DNA of 64,000 nt from Flavisolibacter nicotianae (GCF_003628535.1 NZ_RBCI01000004.1:372001-436000); one strand, 5' to 3'; positions 52,270 through 62,198 are shown, counted from the stretch's first letter. Program-made: numbers and translations. Notes: a model not told the origin generated them from the sequence alone.

Positions 52270-53982
52270 ATGCAAACGGCATTCAAGTATAAAAAGGCAA
52301 TTGGTTTTATGGCACTCTGCGTGTTCAGCCTTGTAGCCTGCAAAAAATCCTATCTGGACCCTCAGCCCTTCGGACGTTATTCCAGCGACCAGTTACTGAG
52401 TAAAAAAGGAATTGACGGCCTGTTGATCGGGACTTACGGCATGCTGGACGGCCAGGGTATTCCCGGCGCCAGCGGCTGGATGGTGGGTGCCACCAACTGG
52501 GTTTACGGCGATGTGGCATCGGACGATGCCTACAAAGGCACCGATGCCGGTGACCAGCCCCAGATGACGGAAATTGAAATTTATGCATCGCAGGCAGCCA
52601 ATACCTATTTCCGGTTTAAGTGGCTATCGCTCTACGAAGGCATTTCACGGGCAAACGACGTCATTAACTTCTCGGGCAAAATCCCGGGCATCACTGATGA
52701 TGAAAAGAAAAATTATGTTGCCCAGGCAAGATTCCTCAGGGGCCATTTCCATTTCGAAGCCAAACGGATGTGGAACAAAGTACCGTACATCGACGAAGCT
52801 ACCACCAAGTACGATAACAAAACGGATATCTGGCCAAAGATCGAAGCCGACCTCAAATTCGCTTACGACAACCTGCCGGAAACCCAGGCGCTGGTGGGCA
52901 GTGCCAATAAGTGGGCAGCTGCAGCATACCTCGCAAAGGTTTATATGTATGAAAAGAAGTTCAACGAGGCAAAAACTCTGTATGATGTGATCATTGCCCA
53001 GGGACAAACTTCCAACGGCAAAAAATACGACCTGCAGGACCAGTACTGGAAGAATTTCGACATTGGCTATGAAAACTCTGCCGAAGCGGTTTTTTCCCAG
53101 CAAACACAGGCCAGCGGCACCGTTACGGGTTCTGCCGAAACATCCTACGAACTGGCTTATCCTTACGGCGGTGTATGGGGTTGTTGCGGGTTTTACCAGC
53201 CTTCGCAAAATCTCGTCAATGCCTACAAGACCACGGCGGACGGGTTGCCGTTCCTGGATGATTCATACAACAACGACAACCTGAAAAATGACGAGGGAAT
53301 TACCTCAAACAGTCCGTTTACCAATGATGCCACAACACCGCTTGATCCACGGCTCGACTGGTCGGTAGGCCGCCGCGGTGTGCCGTACTGGGATTATGGC
53401 CAGCACCCCGGTCGAAGCTGGATTCGCGACCAGGCTTATGCCGGTCCGTACAGTCCCAAAAAACACGTGTCGAAAAACACCGACCTCGGAAACTTCACCA
53501 ACGTGAACAACTTCAGGCAAACGGCCAAGAACTACAACATCATTCGCTTTGCCGACGTCCTGCTCATGGCAGCTGAAGCGGAGATCGAAGTAGGATCGCT
53601 GGAAAAGGCAAGGCAGTACATCAACCGCATTCGTGCACGGGCAGCCAACCCGGGTAGCATGGTAACGGGTGCACCGGCCAATTACCTGATAAAAGACTAT
53701 GCAGTCCCCTTTGCCGACCAGGCTACGGCCAGAAAGGCTGTACGGTTTGAAAGAAGACTGGAACTAGCCATGGAAGGCCACCGCTTCTTCGACCTGGTAC
53801 GTTGGGGAATCGCCGCTGACGTGTTGAACGCTTACCTGGCCAAAGAAAAAGACCGGAGAGGCTATTTGAAGGCCTCGGGCGGTTTCATTAAAAACAAAAA
53901 TGAATACTACCCAATTCCCAACCCGGTCATTGAGATCGCCAAGAAGATGGGCAACGACCTGCAACAGAACCCGGGTTACTGA
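52270..53982 (+). CDS. SusD/RagB-family nutrient-binding lipoprotein
   Basis: A 570-residue surface lipoprotein that caps the SusC barrel. The signal ends with LVAC (Cys24), then KKSYLDPQPFGRY. The N-terminal TPR-like helical region and the C-terminal RagB/SusD domain (ELAMEGHRFFDLVRWG near 500) are family features. The region ITRIRARAANPG-like YINRIRARAANPG near 450 is also typical. It is the second gene of the operon and is followed by a strong terminator, so the pair forms a closed unit. Confidence 0.95.
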   Translation: MQTAFKYKKAIGFMALCVFSLVACKKSYLDPQPFGRYSSDQLLSKKGIDGLLIGTYGMLDGQGIPGASGWMVGATNWVYGDVASDDAYKGTDAGDQPQMTEIEIYASQAANTYFRFKWLSLYEGISRANDVINFSGKIPGITDDEKKNYVAQARFLRGHFHFEAKRMWNKVPYIDEATTKYDNKTDIWPKIEADLKFAYDNLPETQALVGSANKWAAAAYLAKVYMYEKKFNEAKTLYDVIIAQGQTSNGKKYDLQDQYWKNFDIGYENSAEAVFSQQTQASGTVTGSAETSYELAYPYGGVWGCCGFYQPSQNLVNAYKTTADGLPFLDDSYNNDNLKNDEGITSNSPFTNDATTPLDPRLDWSVGRRGVPYWDYGQHPGRSWIRDQAYAGPYSPKKHVSKNTDLGNFTNVNNFRQTAKNYNIIRFADVLLMAAEAEIEVGSLEKARQYINRIRARAANPGSMVTGAPANYLIKDYAVPFADQATARKAVRFERRLELAMEGHRFFDLVRWGIAADVLNAYLAKEKDRRGYLKASGGFIKNKNEYYPIPNPVIEIAKKMGNDLQQNPGY

Positions 53983-54120
53983 TTTTGGAATACCAAACTG
54001 CTTTTACATTTGAAAGGATTTATTGGAAGGGCGATGAAGGATAACGGAGGACAGGAGGAAGAAATGACGCAGGTTGTTCTGCTAGGATAGCAGTTTCGTA
54101 TAGACAATTTCATCTGAACA

Positions 54121-54150
54121 AAGAAGCCGGTAATCACCGGCTTCTTTGTT
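54121..54150 (+). terminator. Terminator of the SusC/SusD operon
   Basis: 11-bp perfect stem AAGAAGCCGGT-AATC-ACCGGCTTCTT (54121-54146), followed by TGTTTT. Confidence 0.85.
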
Positions 54151-54206
54151 TTAACGCACCATATTTTTCGACAGCGATAAATTCAAAATGCTTGCTATTT
54201 TGCAGG

Positions 54207-54530
54207 ATGTCGTTTGTTCAAATCGAAACTTTGCCATCGAAGGAAATCGTCAGGGGCTACCATGCACGCACCATTCATACCGGCACCATGACCTTCGTTT
54301 ACTGGACCGTAGAAGCCGGCCATGCCATTCCGCTACATTCCCATCCGCACGAACAGGTGGCCCATGTGCTGAGCGGTGAGTTTGAATTAACCGTGGCCGG
54401 TGAAACAAAAGTGCTCACGCCGGGACTCGTAGCCGTCATTCCGCCACACGTCGAGCATGGCGGCCGGGCACTCACCGATTGCCAGCTGCTGGATGTCTTT
54501 CACCCGGAACGCGAGGATTACAAATTTTAA
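54207..54530 (+). CDS. Cupin-domain protein
   Basis: A 107-residue single-domain cupin. Start at 54207 (MSFVQIETLPSKEIVRG). Cupin motif 1: HSHPHEQVAHVLSGEFELTV (metal ligands His, His, Glu, His in part), motif 2: PPHVEHGG. Function unknown; often involved in small-molecule binding or dioxygenase chemistry. Immediately after the SusC/SusD operon but behind its terminator. Confidence 0.87.
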   Translation: MSFVQIETLPSKEIVRGYHARTIHTGTMTFVYWTVEAGHAIPLHSHPHEQVAHVLSGEFELTVAGETKVLTPGLVAVIPPHVEHGGRALTDCQLLDVFHPEREDYKF

Positions 54531-54610
54531 TTGCGTGAATGTGAGCCAGGAAAACTCATAACCGTAAAGTTCCCTCTTGTTTCACGTCTCACCTCTCACA
54601 TCTCACGTCC

Positions 54611-56539
54611 TCACGCCACGACCGCCTCTTCACCATAGATCTGGCTTTTGAATTTCAGCGACGGGGACGGCAGGAAGTCGCCCAAACCAAGACGGCTCCA
54701 TTTTTCATCCACAGCCTTAATGGTTTCATCGTTCATCACGATGATGTTGGGCCAGTCGCGTTGGAAATTGTCAAATTCTTTCGATTTGATCGTTCCGTCT
54801 AATCCCATACAGGCAAAGGTTTTTCCTTCTTCTTTTGCAGAAGGCCGCTGCGCCAGAACGGCGTCCCGTTTGGGATCGAGGTTGTTGCAAAATCGCCAGA
54901 GGGCAACCGCCAGGTCATTTGCGCTGACCGTATGCTCCACATATAGAATGAGTTTGATTCCTTCCAGTTCGGCAAGGTTGCACAATTGCAGGTGCAATTC
55001 CCGAACATGCCCTTTGCGGTTTTTTTCAACCGACAGGATCAAAACCGGTATGTCTTTCTTCAACAAAGACGTGTTGATGTCCTTGATTTCTTCGAACTGC
55101 TTTACAGCTTTTTCAATCTCTGCCTGCGAACTGCTAACTGCCAACTGCCAGTTTTGGTCCATTTCTTCTTCGAACTTCCGGGTTCCGTCGATACACATCT
55201 TTCCGCCAAAACCCAGCTTACTGCAACTGTGATCCAGCACATCCATCGGTCCCTGCGAAAAATAAATATCCGCGGCCGGATTCAGGTTTTTGAAAACATA
55301 GGTCGACAGCTCCTCGTAGTCTTGTATCCGCACATCCTGGTCGGCCATTACCAGGATCTTATTGAACATCATCTGGCCGGCGCCCCACATGGCATTCATC
55401 ACTTTTTGCCCCTGCCCGGCGTACTCCTTCCGGATCTGCGCAATCACCAGGTTGTGAAAAACGCCTTCTACAGGCATGTCCATATCGATGATCTCGGGCA
55501 CCATGGTCATTTTCATCGGTGCCAGGAAAATGCGTTCCGTGGCCTTTCCCAGCCAGGCGTCTTCCTGCGGCGGAATGCCCACGATGGTGGCCGGATAAAC
55601 CGCATTTTTTTTGTGCGTGATGCAGGTAATGTGAAAACGGGGATACCAATCCGGTAGCGAGTAATAACCGGTATGGTCGCCAAACGGCCCCTCCCAGATC
55701 AGTTCATCGGCCGGGTCAACATAGCCTTCAATCACGAAATCCGCGTCGGCAGGAACTTCGATTTCGGGCTGCGTGATACACTTTACCAGCTCCACTTTTT
55801 TCTTGCGGAGAAAACCGGCCAGCATGTATTCATCCACATTTTCCGGTAGCGGTGCTGTCGCGGAATAGGCATAGGCCGGGTCGCCACCCAATGCCACGGC
55901 CACCGGCATTTTCTTACCCAGCTTTTTGTATTCGGAAAAATGTTTTGCCGACACCTTGTGTTTGTGCCAGTGCATGCCTGTTAGATCCGGACCAAAAACC
56001 TGCATCCGGTACATGCCCACGTTGCGGGAGGCAGTCACGGGATCTTTTGTATGGATCACCGGCAGCGTTACAAAGGGACCACCGTCTTTGGGCCAGCACG
56101 TGATCACCGGCAGCTTTGTGATATCCGCTTCGGCTCCCTGCCAAACCACTTGCTGGCATTCACCGCGTCCGCTGCGCACCCTGGGCATCCACGAAGCAAA
56201 CTGCCCGAGTTTTGGCAGAAGCTTCAGCTTATCCACGATGCTTTCCTTGGGAGAAGACAGCAGGTGAAAAAGGGTTTCGATTTCTTTTGCCACGTCGTCC
56301 AGGTGCTGCACGCCGAGTGCAAGGCACATCCTGCGTTCGCTGCCGTATGCGTTCATGAGAACAGGAAAGTCGTAACCCGTGTTTTCGAAAAGAAGGGCTT
56401 TGCCGCCGCCGGCGGTTTTGCTGATGCGATCCGTGATCTCGGAAATTTCGAGGTGGGGATTTACGTATTCTCTGATACGAACCAATTCGCCTTCACGCTC
56501 CAGTAAATCGATAAACTGCTGCTGATTTTTGTATGCCAT
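54611..56539 (-). CDS. UbiD-family decarboxylase
   Basis: A 642-residue prenylated-FMN-dependent decarboxylase of the UbiD family; in Bacteroidota such proteins are annotated as menaquinone-pathway decarboxylases. Motifs: YGSERRMCLALG near 72, GMYRMQVFGPDLTGMHWHKHK near 180-200, and EGPFGDHTGYYSLPDW near 285-300 (the conserved Glu-Gly-Pro-Phe-Gly-Asp stretch). The C-terminal 100 residues are consistent with other Bacteroidota members. No UbiX flavin prenyltransferase is seen nearby. The start ATG at 56539 is preferred over a frame 8 codons longer. Confidence 0.88.
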   Translation of the reverse strand: MAYKNQQQFIDLLEREGELVRIREYVNPHLEISEITDRISKTAGGGKALLFENTGYDFPVLMNAYGSERRMCLALGVQHLDDVAKEIETLFHLLSSPKESIVDKLKLLPKLGQFASWMPRVRSGRGECQQVVWQGAEADITKLPVITCWPKDGGPFVTLPVIHTKDPVTASRNVGMYRMQVFGPDLTGMHWHKHKVSAKHFSEYKKLGKKMPVAVALGGDPAYAYSATAPLPENVDEYMLAGFLRKKKVELVKCITQPEIEVPADADFVIEGYVDPADELIWEGPFGDHTGYYSLPDWYPRFHITCITHKKNAVYPATIVGIPPQEDAWLGKATERIFLAPMKMTMVPEIIDMDMPVEGVFHNLVIAQIRKEYAGQGQKVMNAMWGAGQMMFNKILVMADQDVRIQDYEELSTYVFKNLNPAADIYFSQGPMDVLDHSCSKLGFGGKMCIDGTRKFEEEMDQNWQLAVSSSQAEIEKAVKQFEEIKDINTSLLKKDIPVLILSVEKNRKGHVRELHLQLCNLAELEGIKLILYVEHTVSANDLAVALWRFCNNLDPKRDAVLAQRPSAKEEGKTFACMGLDGTIKSKEFDNFQRDWPNIIVMNDETIKAVDEKWSRLGLGDFLPSPSLKFKSQIYGEEAVVA

Positions 56540-56581
56540 GTGTGTTTGCAAAAGTAGGAACACACAACGTTAGCAAAATGT

Positions 56582-57451
56582 TTACATGGGCACAGTGGGA
56601 CAACCGTAGCGGCTCTTTTTTCCGGATGCCTCGGTTTTGCCATAACCGCCGCCCAGCCGGAAGGTCAGGTGCAGGCCCGTGAAATAATACCAGTCTTTCG
56701 TTTTTACGTTTCCACGCTGCACATCCTTGGCGGGATAACCGTTATCTGGGTAAAGCGGGTACTCGCCGGGCACTTCGTCGCCGCGGTACGAATACTGCAC
56801 GGCACGCGAACCCCGCTCGGCAAGAAGGGTTTGTTCATCCACGAAGGTGCTGCTCACGTCGTCCAGGTAATCGGTAAAAAGACGGCGGAAACCAACCTCC
56901 AGTCCGAGGCGGACGTCATCGTTGATGTTGTATTTGATACCACCGCCAAAGGGAATGGCAAATTGCGTCAGGGAATAGGGTTTGCGGTCGGGATAAGCTG
57001 TGAGTCCCTCCCCTTCCGTGCTCAGGGGTTTGAGAAAAATCTTGGCACCCGAAGAATCTTTGATATACGGATTAAAATGATAAACCGCTATACCGGCGAA
57101 TGCATAGGGCGACCAGCGAATATTATTTAAGTTGAAAGCCGTGAGTTCCCCGATCAGGTTGAACTCGGAAATAGCCGATTGAAAACTCAGGTTGCGGTTT
57201 TCTTTTTGAAACGTCGATCCGCTGAATTGATCACCGCCTTCGACCTTCCCGAGGTTAAAACCCGTGCGCAACATCACACGGTCCGACACTTCATAATTGA
57301 GCGAAAGACCGAATGCGCCTTTGGTGCGTTTGTAGGGTTTGTCGTTCAAATCACCGATATAGTTGGCCCCTCCAAGAAAAACACCCATGTGAAACTGGGC
57401 AAATGCAGCCTGCGACAAAAAGAGAAAGGAAAAGAAAACGACTTTCTTCAT
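56582..57451 (-). CDS. Outer-membrane beta-barrel-like protein (DUF6089 type)
   Basis: A 289-residue protein with a signal peptide (VVFFSFLFLSQAAFA) and regular amphipathic strands: HMGVFLGGANYIGDLND near 22-38, then repeats ending ...YYFTGLHLTFRLGGGYGK. The FMGVF/GGANYIGDLN start matches the DUF6089 family. It is probably an outer-membrane barrel of unknown function. The start at 57451 gives the signal; the longer open frame is rejected. Divergent from the M13 gene. Confidence 0.82.
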   Translation of the reverse strand: MKKVVFFSFLFLSQAAFAQFHMGVFLGGANYIGDLNDKPYKRTKGAFGLSLNYEVSDRVMLRTGFNLGKVEGGDQFSGSTFQKENRNLSFQSAISEFNLIGELTAFNLNNIRWSPYAFAGIAVYHFNPYIKDSSGAKIFLKPLSTEGEGLTAYPDRKPYSLTQFAIPFGGGIKYNINDDVRLGLEVGFRRLFTDYLDDVSSTFVDEQTLLAERGSRAVQYSYRGDEVPGEYPLYPDNGYPAKDVQRGNVKTKDWYYFTGLHLTFRLGGGYGKTEASGKKSRYGCPTVPM

Positions 57452-57568
57452 GAAGACGGTTTTGCAGATTGTCAACAAATTTAAGGCCGATTCCGCTCCG
57501 GTCCCGGTTTTATGAACGGCTTCGATCGTGCAGCATTTGTCGCTACATTTAACCCTTAATCCAGAACA

Positions 57569-59629
57569 ATGCAAAAAATCGCACTTCTCTTCCTGCTTGC
57601 CGGCGGGCTGACTGCCTGTAATAACGAGGTCAAATCCGTAACCGGCACGGGTCCCGACTCTGTCGAAAAAAACAAAGCCGACGTATTGGCAAAGAACATG
57701 GATACGGCGGTTTCCCCCGCCCAGGACTTCTTTTTATATGCCAACGGCGGCTGGATCAAAGCCAACCCCATCCCAGCCGACCAGGGCTCGTGGGGCATTG
57801 GCAACCTGGTTATCGAAGAAAACCTGTCCCGCCTGCGCAGCATCAGCGAAAAGGCGGCAGCCTCGCAAGCGGCGCAGGGCACCAACCAGCAAAAGATCGG
57901 CGACTACTGGGCTGTTGCCATGGACAGTGCAAAAGTGGAGCAGGCGGGTTTAAAACCCTTGCAGCCTTATCTCGATAAGATCAACGCCATTACCGATGTA
58001 AACTCCCTGGTTGCCACTTCGGCCGAACTGAAAAACATCGGCTCGTCTACACTGTTTGCCGACTTTGTTGCGCAGGACGACAAGAACAGCGACCTGATGT
58101 CGTATAAACTTTGGCAGGGCGGCCTGGGCCTGCCGGAACGGGAATATTATTTCAAAAACGATTCGCCAACAAAAAATATCCGGCAGCAATACCTGCACTA
58201 CATTACGCAAATCCTGACCTATTCCGGCGAAGACAGTACCAAGGCGGCAAAAGAAGCCGGCGATATCCTGGCCCTGGAAACCAAACTGGCGCAAAGCTCC
58301 CGTAAACTGGAAGACCTGCGTGACCCCTATCGCAATTACAACAAAATGGCAATTGCCGACCTGCCGAAACTTTCCGGAAATGTTGACTGGCGCAAGTTCC
58401 TGTCAGTCACCGGTGTCAAGAATGTCGACTCGGTTATCGTTGGTCAGCCGGAGTTTTTTAAGACCCTAAATGCCGTTTTGAAATCAACTCCTATCGACGT
58501 CTGGAAAAGCGAATTGAAATTCAATTTGCTTTCCGATTTTTCCGGGTCCCTTCCCGATCAATACGGCCAGGCATCGTTCAACTTCAACAAACTGTTCAGC
58601 GGGGCAAAAGAAAGACGTCCCCGGTGGAAGCGGGTGATCGGGGCCATGGAGGCCAGCATGGGCGAAATGCTCGGCCAGTTATACGTAAAAGAATATTTCA
58701 GCGAAACGGCCAAGAAACGGTATGCCGACATGGTGGAGGCCATCCGCACGGCTTTGCACCACCGCATCGGGCAGCTGACCTGGATGAGCGACAGCACCAA
58801 ACAGAAAGCCTTTGTAAAGCTGGCTGCCATGAAAAAGAAAGTTGGCTACCCCGACAAGTGGAAGGATTTTTCTGCGATGCAGATCGGGCGGGAAAGCTTT
58901 GTGCAAAACAGCATCAATGCCAATCTCTGGTGGCACAATTACAACATGAACAAACTCGGAAAACCGGTAGACAGGGACGAGTGGGACATGACGCCGCAAA
59001 CCTACAATGCCTACTATAATCCCTCGAACAACGAAATCGTTTTGCCCGCGGGAATCTTCACGGTTCCGGGCTATCGTGACGAGGAACTGGACGATGCCAC
59101 AGTGTACGGATACGGCGGCGCCAGCACCATTGGCCACGAGATCACCCACGGCTTCGACGACGAAGGCCGCCAGTTTGATGAAAAAGGAAACCTGAAAAGC
59201 TGGTGGACAAAAAAGGATGAGGAAGAATTTAAAAAAAGAGCGGACGTGATGGTGAAGCAGTTTAACGGCTACGAGCCTTTGCCGGGTTATCACATCAATG
59301 GAAAGGCAACGCTGGGCGAAAATATTGCCGACCTGGGTGGGATTTTGCTGGGCATTGAAGCCTTTAAGACGACGGAGCAATATAAAAAAGGCGAAAAGCT
59401 GAAAGGCTATACGCCCATGCAACGCTATTTCCTTGGCTATTCATTGGGATGGCTGGGACAGATCCGCGATGAGCAATTGCGCAACCGGCTGTTAACGGAT
59501 GTACACGCACCTGCCAAATACCGGGTCAATGGCCCGTTTGCGGACGTGGATGAATTCTATACTACGTTCAACATTCAGCCAGGCACGCCGATGTTCCGTC
59601 CCGACAGCGTGCGGGTTCGTATTTGGTAA
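57569..59629 (+). CDS. M13-family zinc metallopeptidase, lipoprotein
   Basis: A 686-residue neprilysin-like endopeptidase. The signal ends LLAGGLTAC (Cys17), so it is tethered to the envelope. The zinc motif HEITH lies at 523-527 and the third ligand is Glu in GENIADLGG near 585. Family landmarks NGGW (about 55), AYYNPSNNEIVLPAGI (about 483-498) and FFLGYSLGW-like YFLGYSLGW are present. It cleaves small peptides, perhaps during nutrient use. Followed by a bidirectional terminator. Confidence 0.95.
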   Translation: MQKIALLFLLAGGLTACNNEVKSVTGTGPDSVEKNKADVLAKNMDTAVSPAQDFFLYANGGWIKANPIPADQGSWGIGNLVIEENLSRLRSISEKAAASQAAQGTNQQKIGDYWAVAMDSAKVEQAGLKPLQPYLDKINAITDVNSLVATSAELKNIGSSTLFADFVAQDDKNSDLMSYKLWQGGLGLPEREYYFKNDSPTKNIRQQYLHYITQILTYSGEDSTKAAKEAGDILALETKLAQSSRKLEDLRDPYRNYNKMAIADLPKLSGNVDWRKFLSVTGVKNVDSVIVGQPEFFKTLNAVLKSTPIDVWKSELKFNLLSDFSGSLPDQYGQASFNFNKLFSGAKERRPRWKRVIGAMEASMGEMLGQLYVKEYFSETAKKRYADMVEAIRTALHHRIGQLTWMSDSTKQKAFVKLAAMKKKVGYPDKWKDFSAMQIGRESFVQNSINANLWWHNYNMNKLGKPVDRDEWDMTPQTYNAYYNPSNNEIVLPAGIFTVPGYRDEELDDATVYGYGGASTIGHEITHGFDDEGRQFDEKGNLKSWWTKKDEEEFKKRADVMVKQFNGYEPLPGYHINGKATLGENIADLGGILLGIEAFKTTEQYKKGEKLKGYTPMQRYFLGYSLGWLGQIRDEQLRNRLLTDVHAPAKYRVNGPFADVDEFYTTFNIQPGTPMFRPDSVRVRIW

Positions 59630-59664
59630 GCTGAATTGGTAAAAGACAAAACAGATTGAGAAAT

Positions 59665-59692
59665 AAAAAAGGCCCGGTGACGGGCCTTTTTT
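59665..59692. terminator. Bidirectional terminator between the M13 and epimerase genes
   Basis: 12-bp perfect stem AAAAAAGGCCCG-GTGA-CGGGCCTTTTTT (59665-59692). Its right edge touches the stop codon of the dipeptide epimerase. Confidence 0.9.
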
Positions 59693-60719
59693 ATTTCTGG
59701 TAAAGATCGGTAAAGCGAATGCCCAGGCCGGGATCGCCGGATGTTGCCACGTTTCCGTTTTCGTAGTGCAGACCGGTTGCAAGATCTTCTTTTAACAGTA
59801 GCGGACCGTCGGCATCGAGAAAGTCGATTTGCGATTGCAGGTGCGCAATGGCGGCAGAGCCGATCGTCGATTCATTCATGCTCCCAACCATCACGCCCAT
59901 GTTCAGTTCCCGTGCACGGCGGATCATGCGCAACGCCGGTGTCAGCCCGCTGCACTTCGTCAGTTTGATATTGATGCCGTGAAAATGGCCGCTGCACTTG
60001 TCCACATCGTGTTCGGCAACGCAGCTTTCATCGGCATAAAGTGGCAATGGCGAATTTGCATAAAGCCATTTCATTCCCTCCCAATCGTCTTTGGCAAGGG
60101 GCTGCTCAATGTATTCCACGCCAAGGTCTTTGAAGGCCTGGATTTTTTCCAGGGCTTCTTCCTTCTTCCAGCCTGCATTGGCATCGATGCGAAACACACT
60201 GTTGGTGTGCCTGCGCAAGGATTCAATGATCGCCACGTCGTTGTCCGTACCAAGCTTGATCTTGTAAACCGGCCAGGGTTTCTCGATCATCTTTTCCACC
60301 ATCTTTTCGATGGTATCGATTCCGATGGTGTAATCGGTGACGGTTTGCTTGCCGGTATTTCCCTCCCAAAGTTGGCAAAGCGGCTTGCCCTTGAATTTAC
60401 CATACAGGTCCCAGCCGGCAATGTCCAGCGCACAAACCAGAAACGGGTTGGTGGGAAACAAATGGTGGAGATAGTGCCAGTAACGTTCGGGCTCGGTGAA
60501 GGCAAATTTTTCCGTGAACTGTTTTTTTCGCTCCAGGTCCTCGACCATTTTTTCTACCGGAATATTGTAGTAGGTAATGGCCGGGGCTTCGCCAAACCCA
60601 ACACGTCCCAGGTGCTCCAGTTGCACGATGAAGGTCGGCTGGTGTGTTTTTGTTCTACCGTTGGAAATGGTAAACGGGTACCGAAACGCAAGATCGTAGG
60701 TGCGATAATAGACTTTCAT
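59691..60719 (-). CDS. Dipeptide epimerase (enolase superfamily, L-Ala-D/L-Glu type)
   Basis: A 342-residue enolase-superfamily racemase. Catalytic Lys pair: KIKLG near 152 (general base) and NIKLTKC near 250. Metal ligands: Asp in RIDANAGW (about 180), Glu in EQPLAKDDW (about 206) and Asp in ADESC (about 230). The pattern suits epimerisation of L-Ala-L/D-Glu and related dipeptides from recycled murein. The start is the ATG at 60719, with an inverted repeat arm immediately upstream. It follows the acyl-CoA dehydrogenase gene after 231 bp. Confidence 0.88.
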   Translation of the reverse strand: MKVYYRTYDLAFRYPFTISNGRTKTHQPTFIVQLEHLGRVGFGEAPAITYYNIPVEKMVEDLERKKQFTEKFAFTEPERYWHYLHHLFPTNPFLVCALDIAGWDLYGKFKGKPLCQLWEGNTGKQTVTDYTIGIDTIEKMVEKMIEKPWPVYKIKLGTDNDVAIIESLRRHTNSVFRIDANAGWKKEEALEKIQAFKDLGVEYIEQPLAKDDWEGMKWLYANSPLPLYADESCVAEHDVDKCSGHFHGINIKLTKCSGLTPALRMIRRARELNMGVMVGSMNESTIGSAAIAHLQSQIDFLDADGPLLLKEDLATGLHYENGNVATSGDPGLGIRFTDLYQK

Positions 60720-60720
60720 C

Positions 60721-60949
60721 CCCCTGTCCTCCTGAAGGGGAGACCCAGGCCAACGTTTCCCTTTTTATTTTTTGACATTTCTGATGAATAATTTTTTTCG
60801 GTCGAATGACCAAATGTTGAAGAATGCGACTCTACAGAAGATCAATTCAAATCCATCTGTCGGTCATACGAAGAAATCAGTTTGAAATAAAGAACAGTCG
60901 CAAGTCGGACAGACTTCCCCGACCTGGGTCTCCCCTCAGGGGACAGGGG
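60721..60949. repeat. Inverted repeat enclosing the epimerase/acyl-CoA dehydrogenase spacer
   Basis: Arms of about 28 bp: 60721-60749 (CCCCTGTCC, CTGAAGGGGAGACCCAGG) and 60923-60949 (CCTGGGTCTCCCCT, CAGGGGACAGGGG), pairing with small indels. The left arm starts one base before the epimerase start codon, the right arm ends at the dehydrogenase stop codon, so the whole 231-bp spacer can loop out. Confidence 0.75.
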
Positions 60950-60950
60950 A

Positions 60951-62129
60951 TTATTTGAACGCATTGAAACCTGTAACATCCATCCCTGTGATCAGCAGGT
61001 GCACATCGTGCGTTCCTTCGTAGGTGATTACGCTTTCCAAGTTCATCATGTGCCGCATTATGCTGTATTCTCCGGTGATCCCCATGCCGCCCAGCATTTG
61101 CCGCGCATCACGGGCGATGGTAGCGGCGATCTCGCAGGAATTGCGCTTGGCCATCGAAACCTGTTGCGGCGTAGCCCTTCCTTCGTTCATCAGGCTGCCA
61201 AGACGCCAAACCAGCAACTGCGCTTTGGTGATCTCGGTGATCATTTCTGCCAGCTTTTTCTGTTGCAACTGAAAAGCGCCAATCGGCTTGTCAAACTGGA
61301 TTCGTTCTTTGCTGTAACGAAGGGCCGTATCGTAACAATCCATTGCCGCTCCCAAGGCACCCCAGGAAATTCCGTAACGGGCTTTTGTCAAACAACCCAA
61401 GGGACCTTTCAATCCTTTCACGTTGGGCAGAATATTTTCTTTCGGCACTTTCACGTTGTCGAACACCAGCTCACCTGTGGCGCTGGCGCGGAGACTCCAT
61501 TTGCCATGCGTGGTTGGTGTGCTGAATCCTTCCATTCCCCTTTCCACAACCAATCCTCTTATTTCTCCATTCTCGTCTTTGGCCCACACCACCGCAACCT
61601 GCGCATACGGCGCATTCGAGATCCACATTTTACTTCCATTGAGAATTACGTGGTCGCCTGCATCGCGAAAATTGGTGAGCATGCCGGCAGGATTGCTGCC
61701 GTGATCGGGTTCTGTCAGTCCGAAACAACCAAGCCACTCACCGATTGCCAGTTTGGGCAAATATTTTTTCCGCTGCTCTTCGTTTCCGTATTGGTAGATC
61801 GGGAACATCACCAGCGAACCCTGAACCGAAGCCGTTGATCGCACACCACTATCCCCTCTTTCCAGCTCCTGCATCATGAGGCCATAACTGATGTAATCGA
61901 GACCGCCACCGCCGTATTCGACCGGAACGGTAGGCCCGAAGCAACCCAGTTCGCCCAATTGCCCGACAATCTGCTGCGGGAATTCTGCCCGTTGCGCATA
62001 GTCTTCGATGATGGGTGAAATTTCTTTTTTCACATAATTCCTGACGGTCTCACGAATCAGCTTTTGTTCATCGGTCAGCAATTCGTCGACACCAAAATAA
62101 TCCGGTGACTGAAAGAGGTCTGTAGCCAT
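60951..62129 (-). CDS. Acyl-CoA dehydrogenase, glutaryl-CoA dehydrogenase type
   Basis: A 392-residue FAD flavoenzyme. Sequence blocks RSTASVQGSLVMFPIYQYG, CFGLTEPDHGSNPAGM and the C-terminal catalytic Glu371 in TYEGTHDVH closely follow glutaryl-CoA dehydrogenase, which oxidises and decarboxylates glutaryl-CoA in lysine and tryptophan breakdown. Electrons pass to ETF. Other short-chain acyl-CoAs remain possible. It is upstream of the epimerase on the same strand, separated by an inverted repeat that fills the spacer. Confidence 0.9.
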   Translation of the reverse strand: MATDLFQSPDYFGVDELLTDEQKLIRETVRNYVKKEISPIIEDYAQRAEFPQQIVGQLGELGCFGPTVPVEYGGGGLDYISYGLMMQELERGDSGVRSTASVQGSLVMFPIYQYGNEEQRKKYLPKLAIGEWLGCFGLTEPDHGSNPAGMLTNFRDAGDHVILNGSKMWISNAPYAQVAVVWAKDENGEIRGLVVERGMEGFSTPTTHGKWSLRASATGELVFDNVKVPKENILPNVKGLKGPLGCLTKARYGISWGALGAAMDCYDTALRYSKERIQFDKPIGAFQLQQKKLAEMITEITKAQLLVWRLGSLMNEGRATPQQVSMAKRNSCEIAATIARDARQMLGGMGITGEYSIMRHMMNLESVITYEGTHDVHLLITGMDVTGFNAFK

Positions 62130-62198
62130 GGCGGCAAAGATAAGAGAGGTTTGGAGTTTGACGTTTTGTGTTTAGCGTTATTCCATAACGAGAACGTT

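Noticed and set aside
59829-60791. Long rightward frame opposite the dipeptide epimerase
   Set aside because: Antisense shadow; the sense strand carries all catalytic motifs.
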